Assembly: GCA_035645695.1 (NCBI GenBank)
Contig: DASQMC010000022.1
Coordinates: 25,997 to 89,996 of the forward strand
Reading direction: 5' to 3'
DNA from: JAIVJZ01 sp035645695
Lineage (GTDB): Bacteria > Acidobacteriota > Blastocatellia > Pyrinomonadales > Pyrinomonadaceae
Length of the DNA: 64,000 bases
Of this stretch, positions 16,755 to 27,074 are shown one piece after another (the stretch's first letter is position 1; each line of letters starts with the position of its first letter). The position numbers and the translations under genes were made by a program. The notes beneath the pieces are model-generated. The model searched no databases. It saw only the letters and a list, made by a program, of their open reading frames with translations, and was not told the origin of the DNA.

Positions 16755-17057
16755 CACGGGGGGCGGTCAAAAAAATCGGGCGCGAGTTGGCTCATGAATT
16801 TTTGCTCAATAAGCAGACACGGTTGCGTCGGGTTCGTTGCAACTATTTTCTTCGCGCGTAAAAAAAATCGCGTTCGTTGATCCCTTTTCAGTTTGAATCG
16901 CGCGTTAGCAGGTGGGACGTTAATTGAAGAAACGCGAACGAAGTTTTATTCGACTTCCGAACGCAAACGCCATACATCGCAACGTTACTTACGTCCCGCT
17001 CACGGGACAATTCGTGTCCTACGGTTTTTAAACGCTCTCACCCATCAGGAGATCATA
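16755..17057. other. Gene-free leader region of the secreted beta-propeller gene
   Basis: Relatively AT-rich, with no gene-like frame. It contains a small hairpin (GTCCCG/CGGGAC near 16998) and ends in the CAGGAG ribosome site at 17045. Confidence 0.5.
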
Positions 17058-18104
17058 ATGAGCCCCTTCAATACCCTTACGCGAATGATTCTTGCGTCGT
17101 GTCTCTTCGCCATCTTATCCGTGACCGCTTTTGCCAATAACCCTTACGCGCGCCCCTACGGCGACGTGCAAACCCTCTCACCGTTCCCCGTGCCGCCCGG
17201 TTCTCCCGAGGGCATCGCCGTGAAAGGCAACAAGGCTTACGTCTCCGGCCCCGCGCGTTTCGGCACTGCGGGACAGCCGCCCTCAATCGTCGTCGTCTAC
17301 AACACGCGCACGGGCGAAAAACTTGAGACCATCGAGATACAGGGCGAAGACCTCAGTCAGGAGCACGCCAATTCTTGCGTCGCCTTCGACGGCGCGGGAC
17401 GCCTCTATGTCGTCAATACCCAGCTCGGGATCGTCCGCATAGACCTCGGTAGCGGCGAGCAGACTGTGTACGCGCCGCCCGTGCCGCAACTCAATGCGCC
17501 TGTGCCCGCGCTTCCGAATGATCTCGCCTTCGACCCGGCGGGCAATCTCTACCTGACCGATTCGCTGCAAGCGACGATCTGGCGCATCCCGCCGGGCGGC
17601 GGCGCTCCGCAGGTCTGGTTTCAGGACGCGGCGCTCGCCACGCCCTTCGGCGCGAACGGCATCCGCATCAATCCCGACCGGACGAAAATCTACTTCGTAG
17701 TGACGGCCGAAGGCGTCGGCGAATACGGCTTCACCGGGGGCAAAATCTACACGCTGCCGCTCGTTGACGCGCCGACCGCGGCCGACCTCAAAGTCTTCCA
17801 CCAGTACAACGGCGAAGGGCCGGACGGCATCGCCTTCGGCAACTCGGGCAAACTCTACGTGATGCTGGCCTCGCCCGGCCACTCCGGCGTCTCCGTCCTT
17901 AACCCGTCGGGTGTTGAGGTCGCGCGCATCGGAAACCCGCTCGGCCCCAACTTTCTCATCTCCCCCTTCAACTCACCGGCCAACGCCGCCTTCGACAAAC
18001 ACGGCTCGCTGCTGGTGACGAATCACACCTTCATCTTTCCGGGCAACGAGAGCGTGCTCAGCGTGTTCGTGAACGACACGGAATCGCCGCTCGTGAAGCC
18101 CTAG
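17058..18104 (+). CDS. Secreted SMP-30/gluconolactonase-like beta-propeller protein
   Basis: A 348-residue protein. The ATG at 17058 is preceded by CAGGAG 8 bp upstream; a longer frame back to 16893 lacks support. Residues about 1-24 (MILASCLFAILSVTAFANNP) form a signal peptide, so it is exported. The body has recurring blade-like segments: GIAVKGNKAYVSGP, VAFDGAGRLYVVNT, LAFDPAGNLYLTDS, IRINPDRTKIYFV, IAFGNSGKLYVML and AAFDKHGSLLVTNH. These match NHL/SMP-30-type six-bladed propellers. The catalytic metal ligands could not be assigned, so it may be a lactonase or a non-enzymatic propeller. It stands alone between two hairpins. Confidence 0.75.
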   Translation: MSPFNTLTRMILASCLFAILSVTAFANNPYARPYGDVQTLSPFPVPPGSPEGIAVKGNKAYVSGPARFGTAGQPPSIVVVYNTRTGEKLETIEIQGEDLSQEHANSCVAFDGAGRLYVVNTQLGIVRIDLGSGEQTVYAPPVPQLNAPVPALPNDLAFDPAGNLYLTDSLQATIWRIPPGGGAPQVWFQDAALATPFGANGIRINPDRTKIYFVVTAEGVGEYGFTGGKIYTLPLVDAPTAADLKVFHQYNGEGPDGIAFGNSGKLYVMLASPGHSGVSVLNPSGVEVARIGNPLGPNFLISPFNSPANAAFDKHGSLLVTNHTFIFPGNESVLSVFVNDTESPLVKP

Positions 18105-18137
18105 CTTCCCTGAAACGCCGGGAGGGCTTTATTCTGT

Positions 18138-18177
18138 CAGGGGGCGCGCGACCAGGAACGAAAGAGCGCGCCCCCTG
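18138..18177 (+). terminator. GC-rich hairpin between the propeller gene and tilS
   Basis: A 12-bp perfect stem (18138-18149 with 18166-18177). There is no T-tract, and it ends just before the tilS start, so it may act as a terminator or as a leader structure for tilS. Confidence 0.5.
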
Positions 18178-18181
18178 CTCG

Positions 18182-19471
18182 ATGAAGAAACCTGAATCAC
18201 AACAGACTCCGACAGACGCCGGGACGACGCGACCATTGAGTCGCTTCGCCCGGCGTCTGTCGCATTCGTGGCGACAACTCTCGCTGCCTTTCGACGAACG
18301 CATCGTCGTCGCCGTGTCGGGCGGCGCGGACTCGACCGCGCTCCTGCTGGCGTTCGACGAATTGATCAAGGCGGGGCGCATGGCTCTGACGCTGAAAGTG
18401 GCACATCTGGATCACGGGTTGCGCGGCGAGGCCGGGGCGATTGATGCGCGCTTTGTGGAAGATTTGGCCGGGGCGCTGGGTTATGAGGTCGTCGTCGGGC
18501 GCGGCGAGGTGGCGCGGCGCGCGCGTGCGACGCGCGACAATCTGGAGCAGGCGGCGCGGCGCGAGCGTTATGAATTTTTGGGGCGCACGGCGCGGGAGTG
18601 TGGCGCGCGCGCGGTAGCGGCGGCGCATACGGTCGAGGATCAGGCGGAGACGCTATTGCTCGCGCTCTTGCGCGGGAGCGGCGCGCGCGGGCTGGGCGGG
18701 ATGCGCTCCCGTCGCTCCTTCGACGAGCGCGGGGACGATCTGCTGCTCGTGCGCCCGTTGCTCGGCGCGGTGCGGAGGGCGGAGACGGCGGAGTATTGCG
18801 CGGCGCGCGGCGTGCGTGTGCGCGCCGACGAGATGAACGAGGACGAACAATTCGCGCGCGTGCGAGTGCGGCGGCAGTTGTTACCGTTGTTGCAGACGTT
18901 CAACCCGCGCGCGGTCGAGACGCTTGCGCGCACGGCCGGGCTGCTCCGCGCGGAGGCGGATGCGCTGGAACAACTCGGCGAAGAGTTGTTGATCGAAGCT
19001 CGCCGCGCCGCGTTGTTGCAGACCGGGGCGACGCGCGCGGGCATTAACGCGCGGCGGCCACGCGCGGCGAACGAGAATGAGACCGTTGCGGATGAGCCTG
19101 CCGCAGTAGTGGATGAGACTGCCGCAGTTGCGGATGAGACTGCCGCAGTTGAGCGTGAGGTGGCCGCGTTTGAGGATGAGGCCGGGGCTGTGGTGGGTGA
19201 GCCTGATGGCGTTGTAGCTTCCCCGGCGCTCAGCATAGAAGTTTTGCGCGGGGCTGGCGGGGCGGTACTGAGTTACGCCCTGCGCGGCTGGATCAAATCG
19301 GAGCGCGGGAATTTGCGGCGCATCGAAGCGACGCATATCGAAGCGGTCGCCGGATTATTGAAGGGCGTGCATGGCGGGCGCGTGGCGGAGTTGCCGGGTG
19401 GGGCGAGCGTCGAGCGGCGGCGCGGGTTGTCGATGTTTCGCGCGGGGGCGGGGCGGGCGGGAAAGAGTTGA
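18182..19471 (+). CDS. tilS: tRNA(Ile)-lysidine synthetase
   Basis: A 429-residue enzyme that modifies the CAU anticodon of tRNA-Ile2 to lysidine using ATP and lysine. The PP-loop is VVAVSGGADSTALLL (SGGADS at residues 46-51); HLDHGLRGEAGAID and AAHTVEDQAETLLL confirm TilS. The C-terminal part is interrupted at residues about 303-344 by six seven-residue repeats of the ADETAAV type, encoded by 21-bp tandem units, before the family sequence resumes (SYALRGWIKSERGNLRRIE). No clear ribosome site precedes the ATG. The tilS-hpt-ftsH order is widely conserved in bacteria. Confidence 0.93.
   Translation: MKKPESQQTPTDAGTTRPLSRFARRLSHSWRQLSLPFDERIVVAVSGGADSTALLLAFDELIKAGRMALTLKVAHLDHGLRGEAGAIDARFVEDLAGALGYEVVVGRGEVARRARATRDNLEQAARRERYEFLGRTARECGARAVAAAHTVEDQAETLLLALLRGSGARGLGGMRSRRSFDERGDDLLLVRPLLGAVRRAETAEYCAARGVRVRADEMNEDEQFARVRVRRQLLPLLQTFNPRAVETLARTAGLLRAEADALEQLGEELLIEARRAALLQTGATRAGINARRPRAANENETVADEPAAVVDETAAVADETAAVEREVAAFEDEAGAVVGEPDGVVASPALSIEVLRGAGGAVLSYALRGWIKSERGNLRRIEATHIEAVAGLLKGVHGGRVAELPGGASVERRRGLSMFRAGAGRAGKS
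19088..19213 (+). repeat. 21-bp coding minisatellite inside tilS
   Basis: Six in-frame 21-bp units (19088, 19109, 19130, 19151, 19172, 19193), each encoding a variant of A-D-E-x-A-A-V. Units 2 and 3 are nearly identical and units 4-6 are diverged. Confidence 0.85.
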
Positions 19472-19512
19472 AAAAGGACGGGTGGGGCTTTAGAATCAAC
19501 AGTGTCGCACAT

Positions 19513-19547
19513 GGCCGCTCAGTTTTCGCGAGCGGCCTTTAGTTTTT
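19513..19547 (+). terminator. Intrinsic terminator between tilS and hpt
   Basis: Stem GGCCGCTC/GAGCGGCC (19513-19520, 19530-19537) followed by TTTAGTTTTT. Confidence 0.75.
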
Positions 19548-19581
19548 AACGGACAAATTTTTTTCGAGGCGCGAAACCGGA

Positions 19582-20088
19582 ATGACAGAAGGCATCTTGG
19601 AACTTCACGGCGCGGCGCAGATCGCGGAACGCGTCGAAACGCTCGCGGGCGAAATCTCGCGCGCTTACGCGGGGCGCGAGTTGACGGTGCTGGGCGTGGT
19701 TGAAGACGGCTTCATGTTTCTCGCGGACTTGCTGCGCCGCATCGATGTGCCGCTGCGCGTGGCCTTCGTTCGTTACGACCACCGCTCGCTCGGCGGCGTG
19801 CAGGACTTGAATTTCAGCACGCCGCTCGACCTCTCGCGGCGCGACGTGCTGCTCGTAGAGGGCGTGATGGAGACGGGCGTGACGCAGGAGTACTTGATCA
19901 AGCAACTCGAATCGCGCGGCGCGTCGTCCGTGAAACTCTGTGTGCTGGTCGATAAAGTTGACAGTCACCGCGTCGATTTGAAGCCGGATTGGTGCGCTTT
20001 CGAGACGCGCGAGAATTACGTCTTCGGGTATGGCCTGGGGATGAACGAGCGTTGGCGGAATTTGCCTTATCTGGCGCGACCCGCCTGA
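19582..20088 (+). CDS. hpt: Hypoxanthine phosphoribosyltransferase-like protein (diverged active site)
   Basis: A 168-residue type-I phosphoribosyltransferase in the conserved tilS-hpt-ftsH position, so the purine-salvage assignment rests strongly on context. The overall match is clear (FADLLRRIDVPLRVAFVRYD; DLKPDWCAFETRENYVFGYG; RNLPYL). However, the PRPP loop reads VEGVMETGVT where HPRTs have VEDIIDTGxT: the second acidic residue is Gly and the general-base Asp is Glu. The pyrophosphate loop LKGG is VEDG. Activity may be altered or lost, or the protein may have a regulatory or different base specificity. Confidence 0.8.
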   Translation: MTEGILELHGAAQIAERVETLAGEISRAYAGRELTVLGVVEDGFMFLADLLRRIDVPLRVAFVRYDHRSLGGVQDLNFSTPLDLSRRDVLLVEGVMETGVTQEYLIKQLESRGASSVKLCVLVDKVDSHRVDLKPDWCAFETRENYVFGYGLGMNERWRNLPYLARPA

Positions 20089-20202
20089 GTCGGGTTTGCC
20101 ACGAAAGCGTCATATTTCCGCAAGTTCCGGGCGGGAGGACGGGGCGCAACGCGCCGCGCGCCGTCGGCATCCTAACAGGGCATTGAAAGAGCCGGAACTC
20201 CC

Positions 20203-20227
20203 ACGCGCCAAGCGGGCGCGTTTTCTT
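20203..20227 (+). terminator. Intrinsic terminator between hpt and ftsH
   Basis: Stem ACGCGCC/GGCGCGT (20203-20209, 20215-20221) with a 5-nt loop, followed by TTTCTTT. Confidence 0.65.
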
Positions 20228-20292
20228 TCCCGGCGACGGAGCTGAAAGCTAAGGGGAGCGAGCGGAAGCGACAACGGACGCCTTTATGGGTT

Positions 20293-22251
<1,959 letters not shown>

Positions 22252-22328
22252 AAAAGGTTAAAGGGAAAAGGTTAAAGGGGAAGGGGATCAAACCCTCTTC
22301 CCCTTTCGCTTTGCGCCTTCCCCTTTTT
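22252..22328. repeat. STRR hairpin, AAAGGGG family (ftsH-folP)
   Basis: Tandem GTTAAAGGG/AAAGGGG units on the left; CTTCCCCTTT and CCTTCCCCTTTTT on the right. It starts immediately after the ftsH stop codon. Confidence 0.85.
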
Positions 22329-22394
22329 CGCTTCGGACAAGCCGGTCTTGATTCGCCCTTTGAGACGCCGCGCGCGTGGCCTTAAAATTTTCCG

Positions 22395-23264
22395 ATGACA
22401 CAAGTCCGCGAATGGAAACTCGCCCGCCGCACGCTCTCGCTCGACGGCCGCACGCTCATCATGGGCGTCCTGAACGTGACGCCCGACAGCTTCAGCGACG
22501 GCGGCCGATTCTTCGACCTCGAACGCGCCGCCGCACACGCCGCCGGGATGCTTGCCGACGGCGCGGACATCATAGACATCGGCGGCGAATCGACCCGGCC
22601 GGGCGGGGCAACGGTTACGACCGAGGAAGAGTTGCGGCGCATCGTGCCGGTCGTCGCGCGCCTCCGTGCGCAACTTCCCGGCGCTCTCATCTCCGTCGAT
22701 ACGACGAAGGCGGAAGTGGCGCGCGCCGCGCTCGACGCCGGAGCCGAGATCGTCAACGACATCTCCGCGCTCCGTTTCGACGAGCGCATCGCGGTCGAAG
22801 CCGCGCGCGCGGGCGCCGGCCTCGTGCTCATGCACTCGCGCGGCACGCCCGCGACGCTCCACAACCTGCCGCCCGTCCCGGATATTATGGCGGAAGTGAC
22901 GGGAGCCTTGCGCCGCAGCATCGCCGTGGCCGAGCAACACGGCGTCGCGCGCGCGCAAATTGCGATTGATCCCGGCATAGGGTTCGGCAAGAGCGGGGAG
23001 CAGAATCTCGAATTGCTCGCCAGACTAGACGCGCTCGTGGCGCGGTTCGCGGATTTTCCTCTGCTCGTCGGCACATCGCGCAAGTCCTTCATCGGGCGGT
23101 TACTCGGCGACGCGCCCCCGGCCGAACGCCTGCACGGGACGATGGCCTCGGTCACGGCGGCGATCCTCGGCGGCGCAAACATCATCCGCGTCCACGACGT
23201 TCGCGCCGCCGTCGAAACCGCGCGCATCGCGGACGCGATAAAAGCAGCGACAATTGACAGGTGA
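22395..23264 (+). CDS. folP: Dihydropteroate synthase
   Basis: A 289-residue TIM-barrel enzyme of folate synthesis condensing p-aminobenzoate with hydroxymethyl-dihydropterin pyrophosphate; the sulfonamide target. Signatures are IMGVLNVTPDSFSDGGRFFD and DIIDIGGESTRPGG near the N-terminus, and DPGIGFGKSGEQN and GTSRKSFIG further on. The final codons (ATIDR and the TGA) are encoded by the first units of a GTGACA heptamer hairpin, so the repeat overlaps the gene end. Neighbours ftsH and lptE make this a housekeeping run. Confidence 0.96.
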   Translation: MTQVREWKLARRTLSLDGRTLIMGVLNVTPDSFSDGGRFFDLERAAAHAAGMLADGADIIDIGGESTRPGGATVTTEEELRRIVPVVARLRAQLPGALISVDTTKAEVARAALDAGAEIVNDISALRFDERIAVEAARAGAGLVLMHSRGTPATLHNLPPVPDIMAEVTGALRRSIAVAEQHGVARAQIAIDPGIGFGKSGEQNLELLARLDALVARFADFPLLVGTSRKSFIGRLLGDAPPAERLHGTMASVTAAILGGANIIRVHDVRAAVETARIADAIKAATIDR

Positions 23265-23328
23265 CAAGATAAGACACGAATTCGTCTTAATCCTGTCACC
23301 TGTCACCTGTCACTTGTCACTCGTGACT
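23255..23328. repeat. STRR hairpin, GTGACAG family (folP-lptE)
   Basis: GACAGGTGACAAG on the left; CCTGTCACCTGTCACCTGTC and further TTGTCAC units on the right, around a short inner palindrome at GAATTC. The folP stop codon lies inside the left arm. Confidence 0.87.
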
Positions 23329-23388
23329 CTTTATCGTATCGTGCGGCGTTCGCGTTCGGCATGCGGGGAGAGAGGGGAAGTGTTGAAA

Positions 23389-23949
23389 ATGACGTTTGTG
23401 AAGAGACTGGGGCGCGCGGCGTCGCTCTTGGTTTTGTTGCTGTCGGTGTCGGGCTTCACGGAGTGCTACAAGCCCGTGACGAAGAGCGGGCTGCCGACGC
23501 ACGTGCGGACGGTGGCCGTGCCGCCTTTTCAGAATCAGGCGTTGCGCTACAAGATCGAGTCGCGTTTTACGGAGGCCGTCGCGAACGAGATCATCCGGCG
23601 CGGCCACGGTTTGCGCGTGCAGAGCGAGCCGGAGGGCGCGGACGCCGTGGTTGACGGCGTCATCCGCAGCTTCACCTTCTCCGGCGTGCTTCTGGACGAG
23701 CGTGGCCGTTCGCGCGTCTTCGAGGTGATGGTCGTCGGCGCGGTGACGGTGCGCGACCAGGTGAATAACCGCGTGCTCTACGACAATCAGAACTACGTCT
23801 ATCGCGGCGAGTATGAATTTACCAGCGACCCGCGCACCTTCTTCAACGAGGAAGACCCGGCCGTGCGGCGCATCGCGCGCAATTTCGCCGAGTCGCTCGT
23901 CTCCACTCTCGTCCACGGCTTCGGCGTCAACGAAGAGAAGAAAAAATGA
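23389..23949 (+). CDS. lptE: LPS-assembly lipoprotein LptE-like
   Basis: A 186-residue exported protein. The start at 23389 (MTFVKRLGRAAS) has GAGGGGAAG upstream; the frame extends back into the repeat but without signal-peptide logic. Residues about 8-28 are a hydrophobic signal segment ending at GFTECYKP; the Cys could be acylated though the lipobox is poor. The body (TVAVPPFQNQALRYKIESRFTEA..., and YRGEYEFTS) fits the LptE fold that plugs the LptD barrel in the outer membrane. Its stop overlaps the holA start (ATGA), a linkage also seen in proteobacteria (lptE-holA), which supports both calls. Confidence 0.85.
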   Translation: MTFVKRLGRAASLLVLLLSVSGFTECYKPVTKSGLPTHVRTVAVPPFQNQALRYKIESRFTEAVANEIIRRGHGLRVQSEPEGADAVVDGVIRSFTFSGVLLDERGRSRVFEVMVVGAVTVRDQVNNRVLYDNQNYVYRGEYEFTSDPRTFFNEEDPAVRRIARNFAESLVSTLVHGFGVNEEKKK

Positions 23950-24947
23950 GCCTCCTGACGCGCGAAAAATTGTGGGGCGAGTTGAAGGCGAAGCGCATCG
24001 CGCCGCTCTACCTCTTGTTCGGCGCGGAAGACTATCTGCGCGACGCGGCGGCGCGCAGCATCGCGGATGAAGTCTTGCGCGGCGCGGGCTTGCGCGAGTT
24101 CAACGAAGCGAATTTCAGCCTCTCGAACGTGGATGTCCAGCAGGCGATAGCCGCCGCCGAACAACTGCCTATGATGTCGGAGCGTCGCGTCGTTCGCATC
24201 ACGGATTTCGGCAAACTGCGCGAAGCGGACGAGGGCGCGCTTCTGCGCTATCTCGCGCGCCCCGCCGTGAGTTCCGTCGTCATCTTCGTCGCGGACGAAC
24301 TCGACAAGCGGCGCAAATTGTCGAAGACGCTGTTGGAGACTTGCGTGAGCGTCGATTTCGCGCCGCTCACGGACAACGAACTCGTCGCCTGGGCGCGCGA
24401 CCAACTGAAGAAGCTCAACGCCCGCGCGGACGAGCGCACGCTCCGGCAGATCGTCGCGCTGGTGGGAACGAGCATCCGCCGCCTCGTGAACGAGTTGGAT
24501 AAGCTGGCGTGCGCGGCGCTGCCGGACGGCCACGTCACGATGGATTTGGTGGACGCGCTCGTCGGCCGTTCACGCGAGTTGTCGAATTTCGAGTTGACGG
24601 ATCGCCTCATCGCGAAAGACCGCAAGGGCGCGCTCAGAACCCTGCGCCGCCTGCTCGACGACGAGGCGGAGCCTGTGATGCTTCTCGGGCTGATCGCGAG
24701 CAACTACCACCGCCTCGCGCTCGCCAAAGAGTTGATGACGGCGGGCAGGCCGAAGGAAGAGGTCTTCCGGCTCGTGCCCATGCCGTTCAACAAGCGCGAA
24801 GACTTTCTCGCCACCGCCCGCCGCACAGACTCGGCCGATCTCGCGCGCCGCATCTCGCGCATCGCCTCGGCCGACCTCGCCATCAAAACCTCCCTCGGCA
24901 CGCCGCGCCTCCAACTCGAACTGCTCATCTGCGAACTGTCCGCCTAG
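23946..24947 (+). CDS. holA: DNA polymerase III subunit delta
   Basis: A 333-residue clamp-loader subunit that opens the beta clamp. Recognisable segments are PLYLLFGAEDYLRDAAARSI at the N-terminus, AAEQLPMMSERRVVRI, the LVGTSIRRLVNELDKLAC region and the C-terminal collar (LLGLIASNYHRLALAKEL). No active ATPase motif is expected in delta. The length is normal. It overlaps the lptE stop codon by four bases and ends convergent to a small hypothetical gene. Confidence 0.93.
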   Translation: MSLLTREKLWGELKAKRIAPLYLLFGAEDYLRDAAARSIADEVLRGAGLREFNEANFSLSNVDVQQAIAAAEQLPMMSERRVVRITDFGKLREADEGALLRYLARPAVSSVVIFVADELDKRRKLSKTLLETCVSVDFAPLTDNELVAWARDQLKKLNARADERTLRQIVALVGTSIRRLVNELDKLACAALPDGHVTMDLVDALVGRSRELSNFELTDRLIAKDRKGALRTLRRLLDDEAEPVMLLGLIASNYHRLALAKELMTAGRPKEEVFRLVPMPFNKREDFLATARRTDSADLARRISRIASADLAIKTSLGTPRLQLELLICELSA

Positions 24948-24986
24948 CGCGCCTCAGCCCGTCGCACGTCGCGCCCGTCCTCACCC

Positions 24987-25430
24987 TCAGAAATCCAACG
25001 GCTTCAAATCCGGTTCAACCCAGGATGCTTTCGCCTCCGGCGTCTGAACGAGCGCGCGGCTGTAATACTCGAAGGCGAGTTTTGAACTGCCGTAAGTCTT
25101 GAGCAATTCGTTGGCGCGTTCGGCGAGGGGGCGGGCAGCCCCGGTCTGGGCGAGAAAGCGGCGGACGAGTTTAAGCCAGAAGATCGTCAGGGTGTCGTTG
25201 TAGTGCGCCTGCGCGTTGTTGTGTGTGGTGTAGCGACGCAGCCCCGCGCGCATACGCTCGGTTGCCGCCGCCGGGGGCAAACGCGAGAGATACCAGAGAG
25301 CGACCGCCATGTGCGCGCCGTGGTCAAACTTTTCGGGCGGCACGGCGCACGACTCGAAACCCTCGACCAATTCTTCGATCTCACGGTCGCAAAGGTAACG
25401 GTTCCGCTCCTCACCTTCTTCGACATTCAT
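24987..25430 (-). CDS. Conserved hypothetical protein (helical, 147 aa)
   Basis: Starts at the ATG at 25430 (MNVEEGEER) with GGAG close upstream; an extension to 25463 is possible. The sequence looks wholly alpha-helical. The notable patterns are PPEKFDHGAHMAVALWYLSR, with a possible metal-binding D-H-G-A-H, and HNNAQAHYNDTLTIFWLKLV. I have seen the FDHxAH...ALWYL pattern in unannotated proteins from diverse bacteria but know of no function. It lies between holA and rpsT, just beyond the rpsT terminator, on the same strand as rpsT. Confidence 0.65.
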   Translation of the reverse strand: MNVEEGEERNRYLCDREIEELVEGFESCAVPPEKFDHGAHMAVALWYLSRLPPAAATERMRAGLRRYTTHNNAQAHYNDTLTIFWLKLVRRFLAQTGAARPLAERANELLKTYGSSKLAFEYYSRALVQTPEAKASWVEPDLKPLDF

Positions 25431-25460
25431 CTCCAACCTCCGTCTCATTCCCCTGCCGCC

Positions 25461-25509
25461 CAAAACAAAAGCAGCGGGGCGGGTCGAACGAATCGACCCG
25501 CCCCGCTGC
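25461..25509 (-). terminator. Intrinsic terminator of rpsT
   Basis: A 17-bp perfect stem (25471-25487 with 25493-25509), 5-nt loop, followed on the minus strand by TTTTGTTTTG. Confidence 0.85.
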
Positions 25510-25534
25510 CTGACAAATGTGTGTAACTTTCCTT

Positions 25535-25804
25535 TTACTTCGCGCCCGCTGCGTTGACGCGCGCCGTCAGACGCGACTTGTGGCGCGCGGCGGCGTTCCG
25601 GTGCAGGATGCCCTTCTGCACGGATTTATCGATGGTGGAAATCGCATGCGACAGCGTGGTCTGGAGCGTACCGGCGTCATCGCCCGTGATGGCGGCGCGC
25701 AGTTTCTTGATCTCAGTGCGCAGGCGCGTACGGTTGCTGCGGTTGATTCCCTTGCGACGCTCGTTCTGGCGCATGCGCTTTTCGGCTGATTTATGATTAG
25801 GCAT
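25535..25804 (-). CDS. rpsT: 30S ribosomal protein S20
   Basis: An 89-residue, strongly basic helical protein that binds 16S rRNA in the small subunit body. The start at 25804 gives the canonical MPNHKSAEKRMRQNERRK; the frame extends to 25834 without support. KGILHRNAAARHKSRLTARV near the C-terminus is typical of S20. It has its own near-consensus promoter and terminator, so it is monocistronic. Confidence 0.97.
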   Translation of the reverse strand: MPNHKSAEKRMRQNERRKGINRSNRTRLRTEIKKLRAAITGDDAGTLQTTLSHAISTIDKSVQKGILHRNAAARHKSRLTARVNAAGAK

Positions 25805-25896
25805 CTTCTGAAACTCCGTCGGTAATCTAAACAACTAATGTTCTATTCCGCTCGCGCAGTCACAGGCAACGATTTGACCGTGAGCGCAAAGGGCAA

Positions 25897-25925
25897 AGTA
25901 TAGGTATCGCGGTGAGTTGTGTCAA
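25897..25925 (-). promoter_or_regulatory. Near-consensus promoter for rpsT
   Basis: On the minus strand a perfect TTGACA (25920-25925), a 17-nt spacer, and TATACT (25897-25902). It is the best sigma-70-type promoter in the window, about 93 bp upstream of rpsT. Confidence 0.8.
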
Positions 25926-25992
25926 GGCGCGGTCGCGTGGGGCGCGGGCGGTCAGGTCGTCGTTCTTCGGGGTCGGCGGTCGCCCATCTTCG

Positions 25993-26021
25993 TTGACACA
26001 TTTTGGGGCATGTAGTAGCGT
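25993..26021 (+). promoter_or_regulatory. Possible promoter of the phoH operon
   Basis: A perfect TTGACA (25993-25998), a 17-nt spacer, and a weak TAGCGT (26016-26021), about 100 bp before phoH. The poor -10 keeps confidence low. Confidence 0.35.
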
Positions 26022-26119
26022 TTTCCCTGCAACATGCAGAACCAAGATCGCTCACCCGCACAACCCCGCCCTACCCCCTGTGGCACGAATCGCCCGCGTG
26101 AAGGAGATAGCAAGCTCAC

Positions 26120-27073
26120 TTGAAGAAGATTGAATTACCGCCGCGAGGAATCGAAACGCTTTTTGGCGTCCACGACCAGAACATCAAATATCTGGAATCA
26201 CTGCTTGACGTGCGCGTTGACGCGCGCGGACAAGACCTGACGATTGATGGCGACCCGAAAGACGTTGCCACCGTCGAACGCATTCTCGAAGACTTCACCG
26301 CGCTCTTTTCCGAAGGCAAGACCTTCACCGACAAAGAACTGCGCGAAGCTTTCGCCCAGATAGCCGAAGACCGCGCCTACTCCCTGCGCGACTACTTCAC
26401 CAAGGCGCGCTTCAACCCGGCCGGCAAGAAACAGGTCGCGCCCAAATCGGCCAACCAGCGTCATTACATCGAAGCCATCCAGAACAAAGATGTCGTCTTC
26501 GGCGTCGGCGTGGCCGGGACGGGCAAAACCTATCTGGCCGTGGCGATGGCCGTGCAGGCTCTCATGCAGAAGCAGGTGAGCCGCATCGTGCTGGCGCGCC
26601 CGGCGGTCGAAGCGGGCGAGAAACTGGGCTTCCTGCCCGGCGACTTGCAGGACAAAGTCGACCCCTACCTGCGACCCCTCTACGACGCCCTCTTCGACCT
26701 GATCGACGCCGAACGCGTAACGAAACTGCTGGAGAAGCGCGTCATCGAAGTCGCGCCGCTGGCCTTCATGCGCGGGCGCACCCTCGCCGACGCCTTCATC
26801 ATTCTCGATGAAGCGCAGAACACGACGGGCGAACAGATGAAGATGTTCCTCACGCGCATCGGCTTCGGCTCGAAAGCCGTCATCACCGGCGACGTGACGC
26901 AAATAGACTTACCCACCGGACGCCGCAGCGGCCTCGTCGAAGCCGAACGCGTCCTCTCCGGCGTCGAAGGCATCGAGTTCGTCTACTTCACCGACCGCGA
27001 TGTCGTCCGCCACCGCCTCGTCCAGATGATCATCCGCGCCTACGAAAACCACGCGAGCAAGAGCGGTTTGTAA
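26120..27073 (+). CDS. phoH: PhoH-like ATPase (PhoH2/YbeZ type)
   Basis: A 317-residue protein starting with TTG at 26120, with AAGGAG 11 bp upstream. An N-terminal KH-like segment (VRVDARGQDLTIDGDPKDVA) is followed by the PhoH P-loop domain with GVGVAGTGKTYLAVAMAV, the LARPAVEAGEKLGFLPGD signature and FIILDEAQNTT as Walker B. YbeZ-type PhoH proteins work with YbeY and CorC in RNA metabolism and ribosome maturation and are normally directly followed by ybeY. Here a 2.1-kb NACHT gene sits between them, beginning 1 bp after the phoH stop. Confidence 0.94.
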   Translation: MKKIELPPRGIETLFGVHDQNIKYLESLLDVRVDARGQDLTIDGDPKDVATVERILEDFTALFSEGKTFTDKELREAFAQIAEDRAYSLRDYFTKARFNPAGKKQVAPKSANQRHYIEAIQNKDVVFGVGVAGTGKTYLAVAMAVQALMQKQVSRIVLARPAVEAGEKLGFLPGDLQDKVDPYLRPLYDALFDLIDAERVTKLLEKRVIEVAPLAFMRGRTLADAFIILDEAQNTTGEQMKMFLTRIGFGSKAVITGDVTQIDLPTGRRSGLVEAERVLSGVEGIEFVYFTDRDVVRHRLVQMIIRAYENHASKSGL

Positions 27074-27074
27074 T

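Noticed and set aside
16893..17057. N-terminal extension of the secreted propeller protein
   Set aside because: The signal peptide and a good ribosome site place the start at 17058.
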